From: Verrucomicrobiales bacterium
GTDB lineage: Bacteria > Verrucomicrobiota > Verrucomicrobiia > Methylacidiphilales > JAAUTS01
DNA length: 8,782 nt
Direction: 5' to 3'
Assembly (NCBI GenBank): GCA_031279715.1
Contig: JAITHY010000088.1
Location: forward strand, 1-8,782
Shown: positions 1-6,755 of the stretch, piece by piece
Layout of the letters: every line of letters starts with the position of its first letter
Position numbering within the stretch: the stretch's first letter is position 1
Position numbers and translations under genes: made by a program
The notes under the pieces: model-generated
What the model was told of the DNA's origin: nothing
What the model saw: the letters and a program-made list of their open reading frames with translations, nothing else
Database searches by the model: none

Positions 1-441
1 GGCGGCAGCGTTGAACTGGGCAAGAAGTTCGCCTTCCAAGACGACTGGTTCATCGAGCCGCAGTTGCAAGCCAACTACCTGCACCTCATGGCCAGCGACT
101 ACAGCGTGAGCACCGGCCAACAGTTGAACGTCAGCGACCTGGACGCCTTCCAACTCAGAGGTGGCCTCGTCGCCGGACGCACGCTGAATCTGAGGAACGG
201 CGGCGCCTTGCAACCGTACGTGAAGATCAGCGGTGTGGAAATGGTCAGCACCGGCGGCAAAATCAAGAGCGGCTACCAGTCCCAACGCCCGAACCTCGAC
301 GGCGCCCGAGCCGAACTCGGCGCCGGCCTCATCTGGCAACTGGACGCCCACAACCAACTCCACCTCGACTACGAGGCGAGCTTCGGAGACAAATACGACA
401 AACCCTGGGGCCTGAGCGCGGGTTATCGCTACCAGTTCTAA
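1..441 (+). CDS. Autotransporter outer-membrane beta-barrel protein (C-terminal fragment)
   Basis: The reading frame is open from the first base of the window and ends at TAA 439-441, so only the last 146 residues are visible. The passenger and start lie upstream. The protein shows alternating polar/hydrophobic strands typical of a transmembrane barrel (for example FIEPQLQANYLHL, LQPYVKISGVE, ARAELGAGLIWQL, NQLHLDYEASFG). It ends in GYRYQF; a terminal aromatic residue, usually Phe, is the signal recognised by the outer-membrane barrel assembly machinery. Known for the family: the barrel anchors in the outer membrane and a passenger is displayed or released at the surface. The cargo cannot be judged here. 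It is convergent with the AraC gene that follows, with a hairpin between them. The barrel assignment is fairly secure; whether this is a classical autotransporter or another C-terminal barrel protein is less so. Confidence 0.82.
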   Translation, partial: GGSVELGKKFAFQDDWFIEPQLQANYLHLMASDYSVSTGQQLNVSDLDAFQLRGGLVAGRTLNLRNGGALQPYVKISGVEMVSTGGKIKSGYQSQRPNLDGARAELGAGLIWQLDAHNQLHLDYEASFGDKYDKPWGLSAGYRYQF

Positions 442-452
442 ATACCTTTTAA

Positions 453-512
453 CGCAAAGTTCGCAAAGGTTCTCGCAAGGGGCGCAAAGAAAAAAACTTT
501 GCGCCCTTTGCG
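453..512. repeat. CGCAAAG word cluster, direct and inverted
   Basis: CGCAAAG occurs at 453-459, 462-468 and 483-489, with a degenerate CGCAAGG at 474-480. The inverse CTTTGCG is at 497-503 and 506-512. Spacing is irregular (9, 12 and 9 bases). The inverted copies create the stem-loop noted separately. Short G/C/A-rich intergenic words of this kind recur in many environmental bacterial genomes; that this one is dispersed in the genome is inference. Confidence 0.6.
474..512. terminator. 16-bp stem-loop between convergent genes
   Basis: Bases 474-489 pair with 497-512 (15 Watson-Crick pairs and one G-T wobble) around a 7-base all-A loop. It lies between the stop codons of two convergent genes (441 and 521), the usual place for a bidirectional terminator. 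It lacks a clean T-run directly after the stem on either strand, so intrinsic termination is likely but not textbook. The stem is built from the word CGCAAAG, which also occurs as direct copies just upstream (453-459, 462-468). Confidence 0.6.
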
Positions 513-520
513 TCAAAAAA

Positions 521-1339
521 CTACGTCAAAGAATTTTTATGCCGTTGCGATTTTTGTTTCTGGCGGCGGTACGCGGCGGGGCTGATGCGGATGTAACGCT
601 TGAACGCCTTGGAAAAATGAAAGCGGTCGCAAAAGCCCGCCGCCACCGCGATGTCGTCGAGATTGTCAGCGCCGCTCCGCAGCAGCCAGCATGCTTTTTC
701 AATGCGCAGCCGCAAATCGTACTGGTGCGGCGAGCAGCCCGTGTGTTTGTGGAACAGGCGGATGAAGGCGCTGATGTTCATCCCCGCCGCGCGCGCCAGT
801 TCCTCGTTGCCGAGCGTCAGCGTTGGCCGCTCGCGTATCATGCGGATGGCTTGCGCGATGCGCGGGTTGGGCGGCTCGCTCGACCAGCAGTCCGCCGGGA
901 TGCGGTTCAGCGCGAGGCTGGCCAGCGTGTAGGCGGCGAAAGAAATTTCCGCGTCCTGTTTGATGGCGGGCACGACCTGGCGGATGAGGCTTTTTTCGGT
1001 GACGGTCAGCGGGTGGCTGAACACGCGCGCCGCGCCGGCTCCGAGGTTGACGTTCAGCGCGAAGGTAAAGTACAAATGCCGCACCAATTGCTCCGCGTGC
1101 GAGGCGAACGCGACGTGCGGCGGGATGAGGTAGACTTTGTCCGGCTCCAGTGCGATTTCCTTCCCGTCCACGCGGATGAACGCGCCGCCGTTGGCGTTGT
1201 GGTACCAGCGCCAGAACGGGGCGGACAAGTCGTCATACTCCCACGCGAGCAATTCGCAATACGCGCTGGTCATCAACTGCACGCTGACGAAGGGACCCGG
1301 CCGGTAGAAGTCGCAGTGGAAGACCAGTTTTTCTTTCAT
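521..1339 (-). CDS. AraC-family transcriptional regulator (upstream of the fucosidase operon)
   Basis: This is a 272-residue one-component regulator. The N-terminal half (about 1-130) looks like a cupin-type ligand pocket, with GGAFIRVDGKEIALEPDKVYLIPP as a beta-rich core (split here only by position, about 51-74). The C-terminal part (about 160-262) is a double helix-turn-helix AraC domain: LGNEELARAAGMNISAFIRL forms the first HTH and LDDIAVAAGFCDRFHFSKAF the second, followed by the family's typical ISPAAYRR ending. Such proteins usually bind a sugar and activate neighbouring catabolic genes. It is divergent from the PEP-CTERM/fucosidase pair, so these are its probable targets and a fucosylated glycan product its probable inducer (inference). 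The start chosen is the ATG at 1339. The frame stays open upstream to a TTG at 1387, which would add 16 residues, but no convincing ribosome-binding site supports either. The function class is secure; the ligand is not known. Confidence 0.94.
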   Translation of the reverse strand: MKEKLVFHCDFYRPGPFVSVQLMTSAYCELLAWEYDDLSAPFWRWYHNANGGAFIRVDGKEIALEPDKVYLIPPHVAFASHAEQLVRHLYFTFALNVNLGAGAARVFSHPLTVTEKSLIRQVVPAIKQDAEISFAAYTLASLALNRIPADCWSSEPPNPRIAQAIRMIRERPTLTLGNEELARAAGMNISAFIRLFHKHTGCSPHQYDLRLRIEKACWLLRSGADNLDDIAVAAGFCDRFHFSKAFKRYIRISPAAYRRQKQKSQRHKNSLT

Positions 1340-1460
1340 GCCGTTTTTTACGCCAAAAATCGTGGCATGTCCATACCGGAGCACCAAGTCAATTTCTTAC
1401 ACAAAATTAACACAATCACACATAGTTTTTTGGACGCTGCCATTGCTATTTTGGAAGCCT
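1340..1460. promoter_or_regulatory. Divergent regulatory region with ACACAA direct repeats
   Basis: This is the 121-base AT-rich gap between the divergent AraC and PEP-CTERM/fucosidase genes. ACACAA occurs at 1399-1404 and 1410-1415, spaced 11 bases (about one helical turn), with a variant ACACAT at 1418-1423. Direct half-sites about a turn apart are how AraC proteins commonly bind. I could not identify a confident -35/-10 pair for either direction. The operator role is inferred from position and repeat layout. Confidence 0.35.
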
Positions 1461-2222
1461 ATGAAAAAACCAACTATCAAAGCGTGGTTTAAAATCGCGG
1501 TGGTGGCGGCGCTGACGCTCACGGGCGCAATTTCGAGCCAGTCGCAAATCCTGTGGGACAATCCGGTCACCATCAGCGGGACACCGGATATCGACCTCAA
1601 CGGCACCATCGTCAAGGCGTACAACATTGGCGAGAGATACGATGTGACTTTCCCCGACATTTATTTTGCCGACTTTCAGACAAATACGGTGGATAACTAT
1701 TTGTCCATTACCTCACCCGCCTCCATTGGTCAAGCCTCCTCCTTTGATAATGGATCCTGGAAAGGCGCGCCACCGTATCAGGCGCCGTTTGACACTCTGG
1801 ACAGCAGCGATTATGGGTTCCTCTTTCGGGGAGGAATTTATGCGCAAGCCAACCAGCCGCTGACGGTGACTTTGAGCAACCTGACACCGGGTGTTGAATA
1901 TCAGGTGCAAGTTTGGATTAATGACAGCCGCAATTACGGCAACACGCGCAACGCGATTTTGTCCAGCGCAGGCGGAATGGATAGCGCGCCGGTGAATTAT
2001 AATCAAGGCAGTACTAACACGCTGGGCAACTACATCATCGGCACTTTCGTTGCCAACAGCACCGGAATTGAAATATTTAACATTTCATCCTCAGCCGGCG
2101 GTCAAATCAACGCCCTCGTCCTCAGCGTCATCCCCGAACCGTCCGCGTGGTTGCTGAGTGTCAGCGGGCTGGTCATTCTGGCTGGTTGCTCGCTGTTCAA
2201 ACACAAAAAAATCTCCGCATGA
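1461..2222 (+). CDS. PEP-CTERM sorting-domain protein, coupled to the fucosidase
   Basis: A 253-residue exported protein. Residues 1-28 form a signal peptide (MKKPTIKAWF, then a hydrophobic stretch ending near SSQSQ). The middle (about 30-220) is a beta-rich domain of unknown function containing LTPGVEYQVQVWINDSRNYG. The C-terminus has the PEP-CTERM tripartite signal: VIPEPSAW (PEP at 225-227), a hydrophobic helix, then basic KHKK. Known for the family: exosortase recognises this tail and processes or anchors the protein at the cell envelope. No exosortase gene is in the window. The start is the ATG at 1461; the frame extends upstream but only this start gives a proper signal peptide. The stop TGA overlaps the fucosidase ATG as ATGA. 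The protein is paralogous to the broken gene at 6756-7559 (shared ILW-D/E-NP near the mature N-terminus, the W-x-x-D-x-R region, and VIPEP). A glycan-binding or surface-scaffold role is only inferred from context. Confidence 0.9.
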   Translation: MKKPTIKAWFKIAVVAALTLTGAISSQSQILWDNPVTISGTPDIDLNGTIVKAYNIGERYDVTFPDIYFADFQTNTVDNYLSITSPASIGQASSFDNGSWKGAPPYQAPFDTLDSSDYGFLFRGGIYAQANQPLTVTLSNLTPGVEYQVQVWINDSRNYGNTRNAILSSAGGMDSAPVNYNQGSTNTLGNYIIGTFVANSTGIEIFNISSSAGGQINALVLSVIPEPSAWLLSVSGLVILAGCSLFKHKKISA

Positions 2223-3907
2223 AAACTCACCCGTTGCTCACTCTCCTCATTGCGCTGCTGCTCACCGTCAGCGGCAGCGTGTTCGCCCAAACGGAAATGC
2301 CCGCCGAGGCCCGGCCCATCCCGCCGGACGACCCGCGCTGGGATTGGTGGCGCGAGGCGCGCTTCGGACTGTTCATCCACTGGGGGCCGGTGTCATTGAA
2401 AGGCACGGAAATCGGCTGGAGCCGCGCCGGCGAGCGGCGGGACAAGCACGAAACCGTTGGCGGCATCCCCGCCGAGGAATATGACAATTTGTACCGCAAA
2501 TTCAATCCGGTCAAATTCAGCGCGCAAGAGTGGGTGGACGTCGCCAAAGCCGCCGGCATGAAATACATCGTCCTTGTCGCCAAGCATCACGACGGCTTCT
2601 GCCTGTTCGACACCAAGACCAGCGACTACAACATCATGCGCGGCCCGTTCAAGCTCGACATTTGCGCGGAGCTGGCGAAGGCGTGCCGCGAAAACGGGAT
2701 GCGGCTCGGCTTTTATTTTTCGCCGCCCGACTGGCGCGACACGGATTTTTTCACCGCTGACCATGACCGCTATCTGAAAAGAATGCACGAGCAGGTGCGC
2801 GAACTGCTCACCAACTATGGCCAGCTCGACATCCTCTGGTTTGACCACAATCAGGGGTTTGGCGAGAACAACAATCCCAAAACATGGGACGCCGCCGCCA
2901 TGTTCCCGGTGATACGCCGGTTGCAGCCCGACATCCTCGTCACCAAACGCGCCGGCGGCTGGGGCGATTTCAACACGCCGGAGCAGCGCGTCGGCGGCTT
3001 CGACAACCAGACTCCGTGGGAGTCATGCATCACCATTTGCAAGCAATGGTCGTGGAAGGCGGACGACGAGATGAAATCGCTCGCGGAATGTTTGCGGACG
3101 CTGATACTCTGCGCGGGCGGCGACGGCAATTTGCTGTTCAACGTCGGCCCCATGCCCAGCGGCGAAATCGAGCCGCGTCAGGTTCAGCGGCTCAAGGAAA
3201 TGGGCGCGTGGCTGGCGCAGTACGGCGGGAGCATCTACGGCACGCGCGGCGGCCCGTACAAGCCGGGCGCGTGGGGCGCGAGCACGTTCAAGGGCAGCGT
3301 GGTTTATTTGCACATTTTCAAATGGCATGACGGCAAAATTGTCCTGCCGCCGCTGACGGGCAAAAAAATCCTGCGCGCCACCGCGCTCACCGGCGGCGCG
3401 GTGACTGTCAGCGACGACGGCAAGGCGCTGACCGTCAGCGCCAGCGCGCCCGCTGACATTGACACACTCGTCAAGCTCGAACTCGACGCCACTGCCAGTG
3501 ACCTCACGCCGCTGAAAGTCATCCTGCCCGTCACCGGCCTCACCGCCAGCGCCTCCAACGTCTATCAAAACGACCCCGACTGCGGCCCCAACCAAGCCTT
3601 CGACGACGACCCGAAAACCCGCTGGGCAACTGACGAGGGCGTGAAGCAAGCGACGCTGACGGTCAATTTCGACACGCCGCAAACGTTTTCCCGCGTGGAA
3701 ATCCGCGAAGAGTATCAGCGGGTGCAGTCGTTCGAGTTGCAATACAAAGCCGCTGACGGTCAGTGGCAAACCTTTTACAAAGGCGCCGGCATTGGCGGGA
3801 ACTTCAAAACGTCACTGTCAGCGCCCGTCACCGCGCGGGAAATCCGGCTGCAAATTCTCGACGCCACGGATGGGCCGAGCATCAGCGAGTTCAAGTTGAC
3901 GAAGTAA
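2219..3907 (+). CDS. Exported GH29 alpha-L-fucosidase with C-terminal F5/8 type C (CBM32-like) domain
   Basis: A 562-residue enzyme predicted to hydrolyse terminal alpha-L-fucose from glycans by a retaining mechanism. Residues 1-23 are a signal peptide (MKTHPLLTLLIALLL..., cleavage likely after VFA). The GH29 catalytic barrel spans about 35-345, with family signatures WWREARFGLFIHWGP (43-57), AKHHDGFCLFDTKTSDYN (121-138), GMRLGFYFSPPDW (160-172) and LDILWFDH (203-210). By family analogy Asp209 in WFD is the nucleophile; the acid/base residue is not conserved enough to name. GGDGNLLFNVGPMPSGEI (300-317) closes the domain. A small beta domain follows (about 345-425), then an F5/8 type C domain (about 436-562) with the characteristic AFDDDPKTRWATD (460-472), probably binding sugars. 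The ATG start overlaps the preceding stop by 4 bases and gives a clean signal peptide, so it is preferred over upstream in-frame starts; the pair is probably translationally coupled. No lipobox was seen, so a periplasmic or secreted location is likely. Confidence 0.96.
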   Translation: MKTHPLLTLLIALLLTVSGSVFAQTEMPAEARPIPPDDPRWDWWREARFGLFIHWGPVSLKGTEIGWSRAGERRDKHETVGGIPAEEYDNLYRKFNPVKFSAQEWVDVAKAAGMKYIVLVAKHHDGFCLFDTKTSDYNIMRGPFKLDICAELAKACRENGMRLGFYFSPPDWRDTDFFTADHDRYLKRMHEQVRELLTNYGQLDILWFDHNQGFGENNNPKTWDAAAMFPVIRRLQPDILVTKRAGGWGDFNTPEQRVGGFDNQTPWESCITICKQWSWKADDEMKSLAECLRTLILCAGGDGNLLFNVGPMPSGEIEPRQVQRLKEMGAWLAQYGGSIYGTRGGPYKPGAWGASTFKGSVVYLHIFKWHDGKIVLPPLTGKKILRATALTGGAVTVSDDGKALTVSASAPADIDTLVKLELDATASDLTPLKVILPVTGLTASASNVYQNDPDCGPNQAFDDDPKTRWATDEGVKQATLTVNFDTPQTFSRVEIREEYQRVQSFELQYKAADGQWQTFYKGAGIGGNFKTSLSAPVTAREIRLQILDATDGPSISEFKLTK

Positions 3908-3964
3908 CCCGCTGCCACCGGTGTCTTCGTGAATAAAATAAGCGATTTCGCCCATGGTCACGGT
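3858..3964. repeat. Direct repeat copy A (fucosidase 3' end plus downstream DNA)
   Basis: These 107 bases cover the last codons of the fucosidase, its TAA and about 57 bases of spacer. They align in the same orientation to 6625-6728 with 87 matches over 104 aligned positions (about 84%, hand count) and one 3-base gap. The noncoding part from about 3916 is the best conserved (44 of 49). The two copies bracket the beta-helix gene. The rest of this short convergent spacer (to 4023) holds no confident terminator. Confidence 0.85.
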
Positions 3965-4023
3965 TATTTCGACAAACCGAACCGATTTTTCCATGCACCA
4001 CCGATGATAAGGTGTTAATTTAT

Positions 4024-6456
4024 TCACGGTTTAGTCAAATCTTTCACCACCAACTCCAGTGTCGTCGGTTTCTGGTCACGGGTGACGCGGAGTTGAAATT
4101 TACCGTCTTTCACCGATTCAAGAATTTTTCTCAAGTCCTGAATGTCGCCGACTGGCTTGTCGTTCACGCGCTGGATCAAATCGCCCTTGCGCAAACCTTG
4201 TTCGCCGCCCAAGGCGGAACTGGCATCAATCTGCTCTATGGAAACGCCTTTGGAGTCAAAAGAAAGACCGAAGGCCGACATTTCCTCGCCAGACGGTTCG
4301 CCCAGCACCGCACCCATCCAAGTAACCGCTCGTTTCGGTTGAATCACCGCGGGAGTGGTGTCAATTTTCATCACCACCTGTGGCATTTCAGGCTTTTTGG
4401 CGATGCCCCTCAGAGACGTCTTTTGCACGCCGAAGCGGTCCATGGGAAAATTCTTGAATCCGATCTTCCGCGCCAGCGTTTCATTTTTGACGGTAAAATC
4501 TCCGCTGATTGCGTCGGCGAACTCCGGATCACCCACCATCGAATGCGCATCTATGCCCTTGTCGGCATATCGCGCGCGGTCAGCGTCATTGCTGGCGAAC
4601 AAATTGTAATCGATTTCAGCGCCCCATTTCGTGAGCCTCATGACCGCGGGACGATAAGCGGTCATGACAATGTTATGCGTAAAAACATCGTCGCTATCCG
4701 GAAACCAGACATGCGGATGAAGTGAATTTTTGATGATGATATTGTTCGTCACAATCCGTTTGTATCCTTCGCGTAACTTCAAACCACCGCGCAGCAGGAG
4801 ATTATTGGTGATGATGTAATTGGAGGAGCCGTCATCCAGGTCAATGTCCCATCCACGATCGCAACGCCAGCGGTTGTTGCGAATGATATTAGGTTCCATC
4901 GCGTCGAGAAATGGCAGGCTGGGATCCTTTTGGACCGCGGCAACAACCTCTCCGATTTTGGGCGACCAATAGCGGTCGCGCGCCCAAGAATTGAAAGCGC
5001 CGTGATCACCGGTCTCCTGTACCGTGTTAAAAACATCACATCCTTCGATGATGTGGCCGCCCCAAGTCCCTTCATTGATGTTGATGCCCGAACGGGAAGT
5101 GTCATAGATGGAGGAATTTCTCACGGCGATGCGACGCGACATGGAAATCTGCACACCGGCTCCCTGCTTCTCCACTGTGCCGACCTCGTGCAGCAGGGAA
5201 TCTTCCAACGTGCATTCCATTGGGTAATTATCCGTCAACGGGCCGGGAGTTTTGTCCACGGCAGCCACATCATGCGCCGCATTATAATTAAAGACCGGAT
5301 TCCGCACCGCCTTTGGATCGCCAACGAATGCTATTGCGCTGGCGCCGCAATCGAAAACATGCAGGCCTGACATTTGCACGCGACGGTTATAGTTGTTGAC
5401 AAAAACGCCATTGCCACCGGGTTGATCAATAAAGGTATTCAACAGACGACAATCTTCCGTTCCATCAAAAAGAACCGCGCCACTTCGGTAAATTGTCCAA
5501 TCCGATCTAAGCAAAGGTTCCTTGTTCAACATGAAAGTGCGTGCCGTGTGACGCAGGACAAAGCCGTCAAAAGTCACAAAACGCACTGTTTTTTTCTGAC
5601 TGCCACGAAACTCCAACAATGAGGACAACCGCACCCCCTCGACGGTCGCCTTGGGTAGTTCAAGCCCCTGAGTCGGATAGAAATAGAGCGTGTCCGTTTT
5701 GCGGTCATGATACCATTCCCCCGGCGCATCCAATTCCTCGAAAATATTTTCCACCATGCGGAACTTGGGATGCATTTTTCCGGGACGGTTGTTTTGCCAG
5801 CCTCCTTCATAAATCAGGTTGCCATTGGCGTCTTTGCCGGTGATTTCATAGTCATAACCGCCCCAAAGATGTTCGTGCATGGCATGGATGTAAGCTCCCG
5901 CCGGATCCTTCCATTTCGCGGCTTTCTCAAAAGAAATCGCATCCTCGGCGGAGCCACGATACGGAACATTTGTCCGGGTCGGGTCGTAATTGGGATAACG
6001 CGCCATAATCTGCCTGACTCCGTTGACAAACAGTTGGTCAAATTGTAATCCGGCAGGAGTTTTTGCCTTGAAAAGGTCCTTTTGATAAGGCTCCCATTTC
6101 AATGCCAACAAGACACCGCCGCTAATCACCGCCTTCCCTTCATGGGCCGCGCGATAAATGACCGGAGCCTCGGCGCCGCCGGAATCCTGTTCCGTCAGCA
6201 CCAACGGTTTTTGCAAGTAATAAACGCCATCCCCGACTGTAACGGTGACAGGTTCCTTGCCAGCCTTGGTTCTGGCAAGTTTCTGCGCCGCCTCCAAAGT
6301 CCTGAGCGGAGCTTTTTCTGTTCCCGGTTGGGCATCAATTCCGTTTTGCGCCACGAAAATATCCAGGGCGGAAACAGCTGATATTTGGAAAAGCAGGAAA
6401 ATACCAATGATAAAATTTTCGCGTATCGAACCGGGGAAGAAAATTGATTCGTTCAT
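4024..6456 (-). CDS. Exported right-handed parallel beta-helix protein with C-terminal PDZ domain
   Basis: An 810-residue protein. Residues 1-30 form a signal peptide (hydrophobic core FIIGIFLLFQISAVSA). Residues 31-60 carry the start motif of many exported beta-helix proteins: FVAQNGIDAQPGTEKAPLRT, then LEAAQ. A long beta-helix region follows (about 60-670) with repeated Asn-rich turns such as IIRNNRW, YIITNNLLL, RIVTNNIIIKNS. It includes conserved-looking polar patches GDHGAFNSWARDRYW (483-497) and GWDIDLDDGSSNYI (535-548) that could form an active site. A PDZ domain is at about 715-805 (GLRKGDLIQRVNDKPVGDIQDL). Similar architectures occur in Bacteroidetes and Verrucomicrobia polysaccharide loci, and resemble GH141-type enzymes (a family including alpha-L-fucosidase and xylanase activities); the GH141 link is recalled similarity, not proven. 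Convergent with the fucosidase. Lower in GC than its neighbours on sampled lines, and nearly free of the GTCAGCG word common elsewhere here, suggesting separate origin. No strong ribosome-binding site; see the leader noted at the start. Confidence 0.92.
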   Translation of the reverse strand: MNESIFFPGSIRENFIIGIFLLFQISAVSALDIFVAQNGIDAQPGTEKAPLRTLEAAQKLARTKAGKEPVTVTVGDGVYYLQKPLVLTEQDSGGAEAPVIYRAAHEGKAVISGGVLLALKWEPYQKDLFKAKTPAGLQFDQLFVNGVRQIMARYPNYDPTRTNVPYRGSAEDAISFEKAAKWKDPAGAYIHAMHEHLWGGYDYEITGKDANGNLIYEGGWQNNRPGKMHPKFRMVENIFEELDAPGEWYHDRKTDTLYFYPTQGLELPKATVEGVRLSSLLEFRGSQKKTVRFVTFDGFVLRHTARTFMLNKEPLLRSDWTIYRSGAVLFDGTEDCRLLNTFIDQPGGNGVFVNNYNRRVQMSGLHVFDCGASAIAFVGDPKAVRNPVFNYNAAHDVAAVDKTPGPLTDNYPMECTLEDSLLHEVGTVEKQGAGVQISMSRRIAVRNSSIYDTSRSGININEGTWGGHIIEGCDVFNTVQETGDHGAFNSWARDRYWSPKIGEVVAAVQKDPSLPFLDAMEPNIIRNNRWRCDRGWDIDLDDGSSNYIITNNLLLRGGLKLREGYKRIVTNNIIIKNSLHPHVWFPDSDDVFTHNIVMTAYRPAVMRLTKWGAEIDYNLFASNDADRARYADKGIDAHSMVGDPEFADAISGDFTVKNETLARKIGFKNFPMDRFGVQKTSLRGIAKKPEMPQVVMKIDTTPAVIQPKRAVTWMGAVLGEPSGEEMSAFGLSFDSKGVSIEQIDASSALGGEQGLRKGDLIQRVNDKPVGDIQDLRKILESVKDGKFQLRVTRDQKPTTLELVVKDLTKP

Positions 6457-6473
6457 TTTTTAGGGTTTTTCAT
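6453..6473 (-). other. Six-codon leader frame overlapping the beta-helix start
   Basis: On the minus strand an ATG at 6473 opens a mini-frame encoding MKNPKK that ends in TGA at 6455-6453, overlapping the main ATG (6456-6454) as ATGA. The frame runs through an A6 tract (6461-6456) that includes the A of the main start codon. One extra A would fuse MKNPKK in frame to the protein and give a more typical basic signal-peptide N-terminus. It could be a coupling leader, a slippage or phase-variation site, a sequencing indel, or chance. Confidence 0.3.
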
Positions 6474-6608
6474 GACTTACAGTGAAACGGCGGAATTGGC
6501 AAGAGGATAATTTAGGGAGGCTGGGATATTGAGTTTTGCGGCGGTGAAGTAAGGCATGACAATGAAATAACAGGCGTCCGTCGTTTACGCCGACGATTAA
6601 TGCGATAG

Positions 6609-6662
6609 ACGCTGACCGTCACCTTCGACGCCACCGACTGGCCGGGCATCAGCGAGTTCACG
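6609..6662 (+). pseudogene. Fragment of a fucosidase-type F5/8 type C domain terminus
   Basis: In frame from an upstream TAG (6606-6608), this stretch reads TLTVTFDATDWPGISEFT. The second half matches the extreme C-terminus of the intact fucosidase (LDATDGPSISEFK), while TLTVTFD resembles an earlier strand of the same domain (TLTVNFDT, residues 479-486). The normal stop is lost. The pattern fits a decayed gene that also suffered an internal deletion joining two strands of the domain. It has no start and cannot encode a folded domain. The surrounding spacer (6457-6608) holds no other recognisable gene. Confidence 0.6.
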
Positions 6663-6728
6663 CCGGCGAGGCAAACCACCACCGGTGTTTTCGTGCATAA
6701 AATAAGTGATTTCGTCCATAGTCACGGT
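6625..6728. repeat. Direct repeat copy B (relic of fucosidase 3' end and flank)
   Basis: This is the partner of 3858-3964, same orientation, about 84% identical by hand alignment. The stretch 6680-6728, noncoding in copy A, differs at only 5 of 49 positions (four transitions, one transversion). It ends about 27 bases before the ATG of the second PEP-CTERM gene, so it lies in that gene's 5' region, whereas copy A is in a 3' region. It may be a duplication scar or a small dispersed element. Confidence 0.85.
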
Positions 6729-6755
6729 CAGCGGGCGGGATTATTCTCGCGGCGT

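Noticed and set aside
539..1492. 317-codon open frame on the plus strand opposite the AraC gene
   Set aside because: It is the antisense of a clear AraC-family gene, rich in Arg/Ala/Val as expected from a GC-rich shadow, with no recognisable domain.
3023..3769. 248-codon minus-strand frame opposite the fucosidase
   Set aside because: Shadow of the GH29 gene, whose family motifs are unmistakable on the plus strand.
3961..3990. Possible terminator CGGTT ... AACCG followed by ATTTTT
   Set aside because: The stem is only 5 bp with a long loop and competing pairings, too weak to call.
3928..4028. Exact 10-bp inverted repeat CGTGAATAAA / TTTATTCACG
   Set aside because: The arms are 81 bases apart and one lies in the beta-helix stop region. 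There is no sign of transposon ends or target duplication, so chance is plausible.
4012..4725. 237-codon plus-strand frame opposite the beta-helix gene
   Set aside because: Antisense to the PDZ and C-terminal beta-helix coding sequence, with no independent motif or signal.
3858..6728. Insertion sequence or composite transposon bracketed by the direct repeats
   Set aside because: No transposase, no terminal inverted repeats and no short target duplications were seen. The repeats are parts of a fucosidase gene end, not known mobile-element ends.
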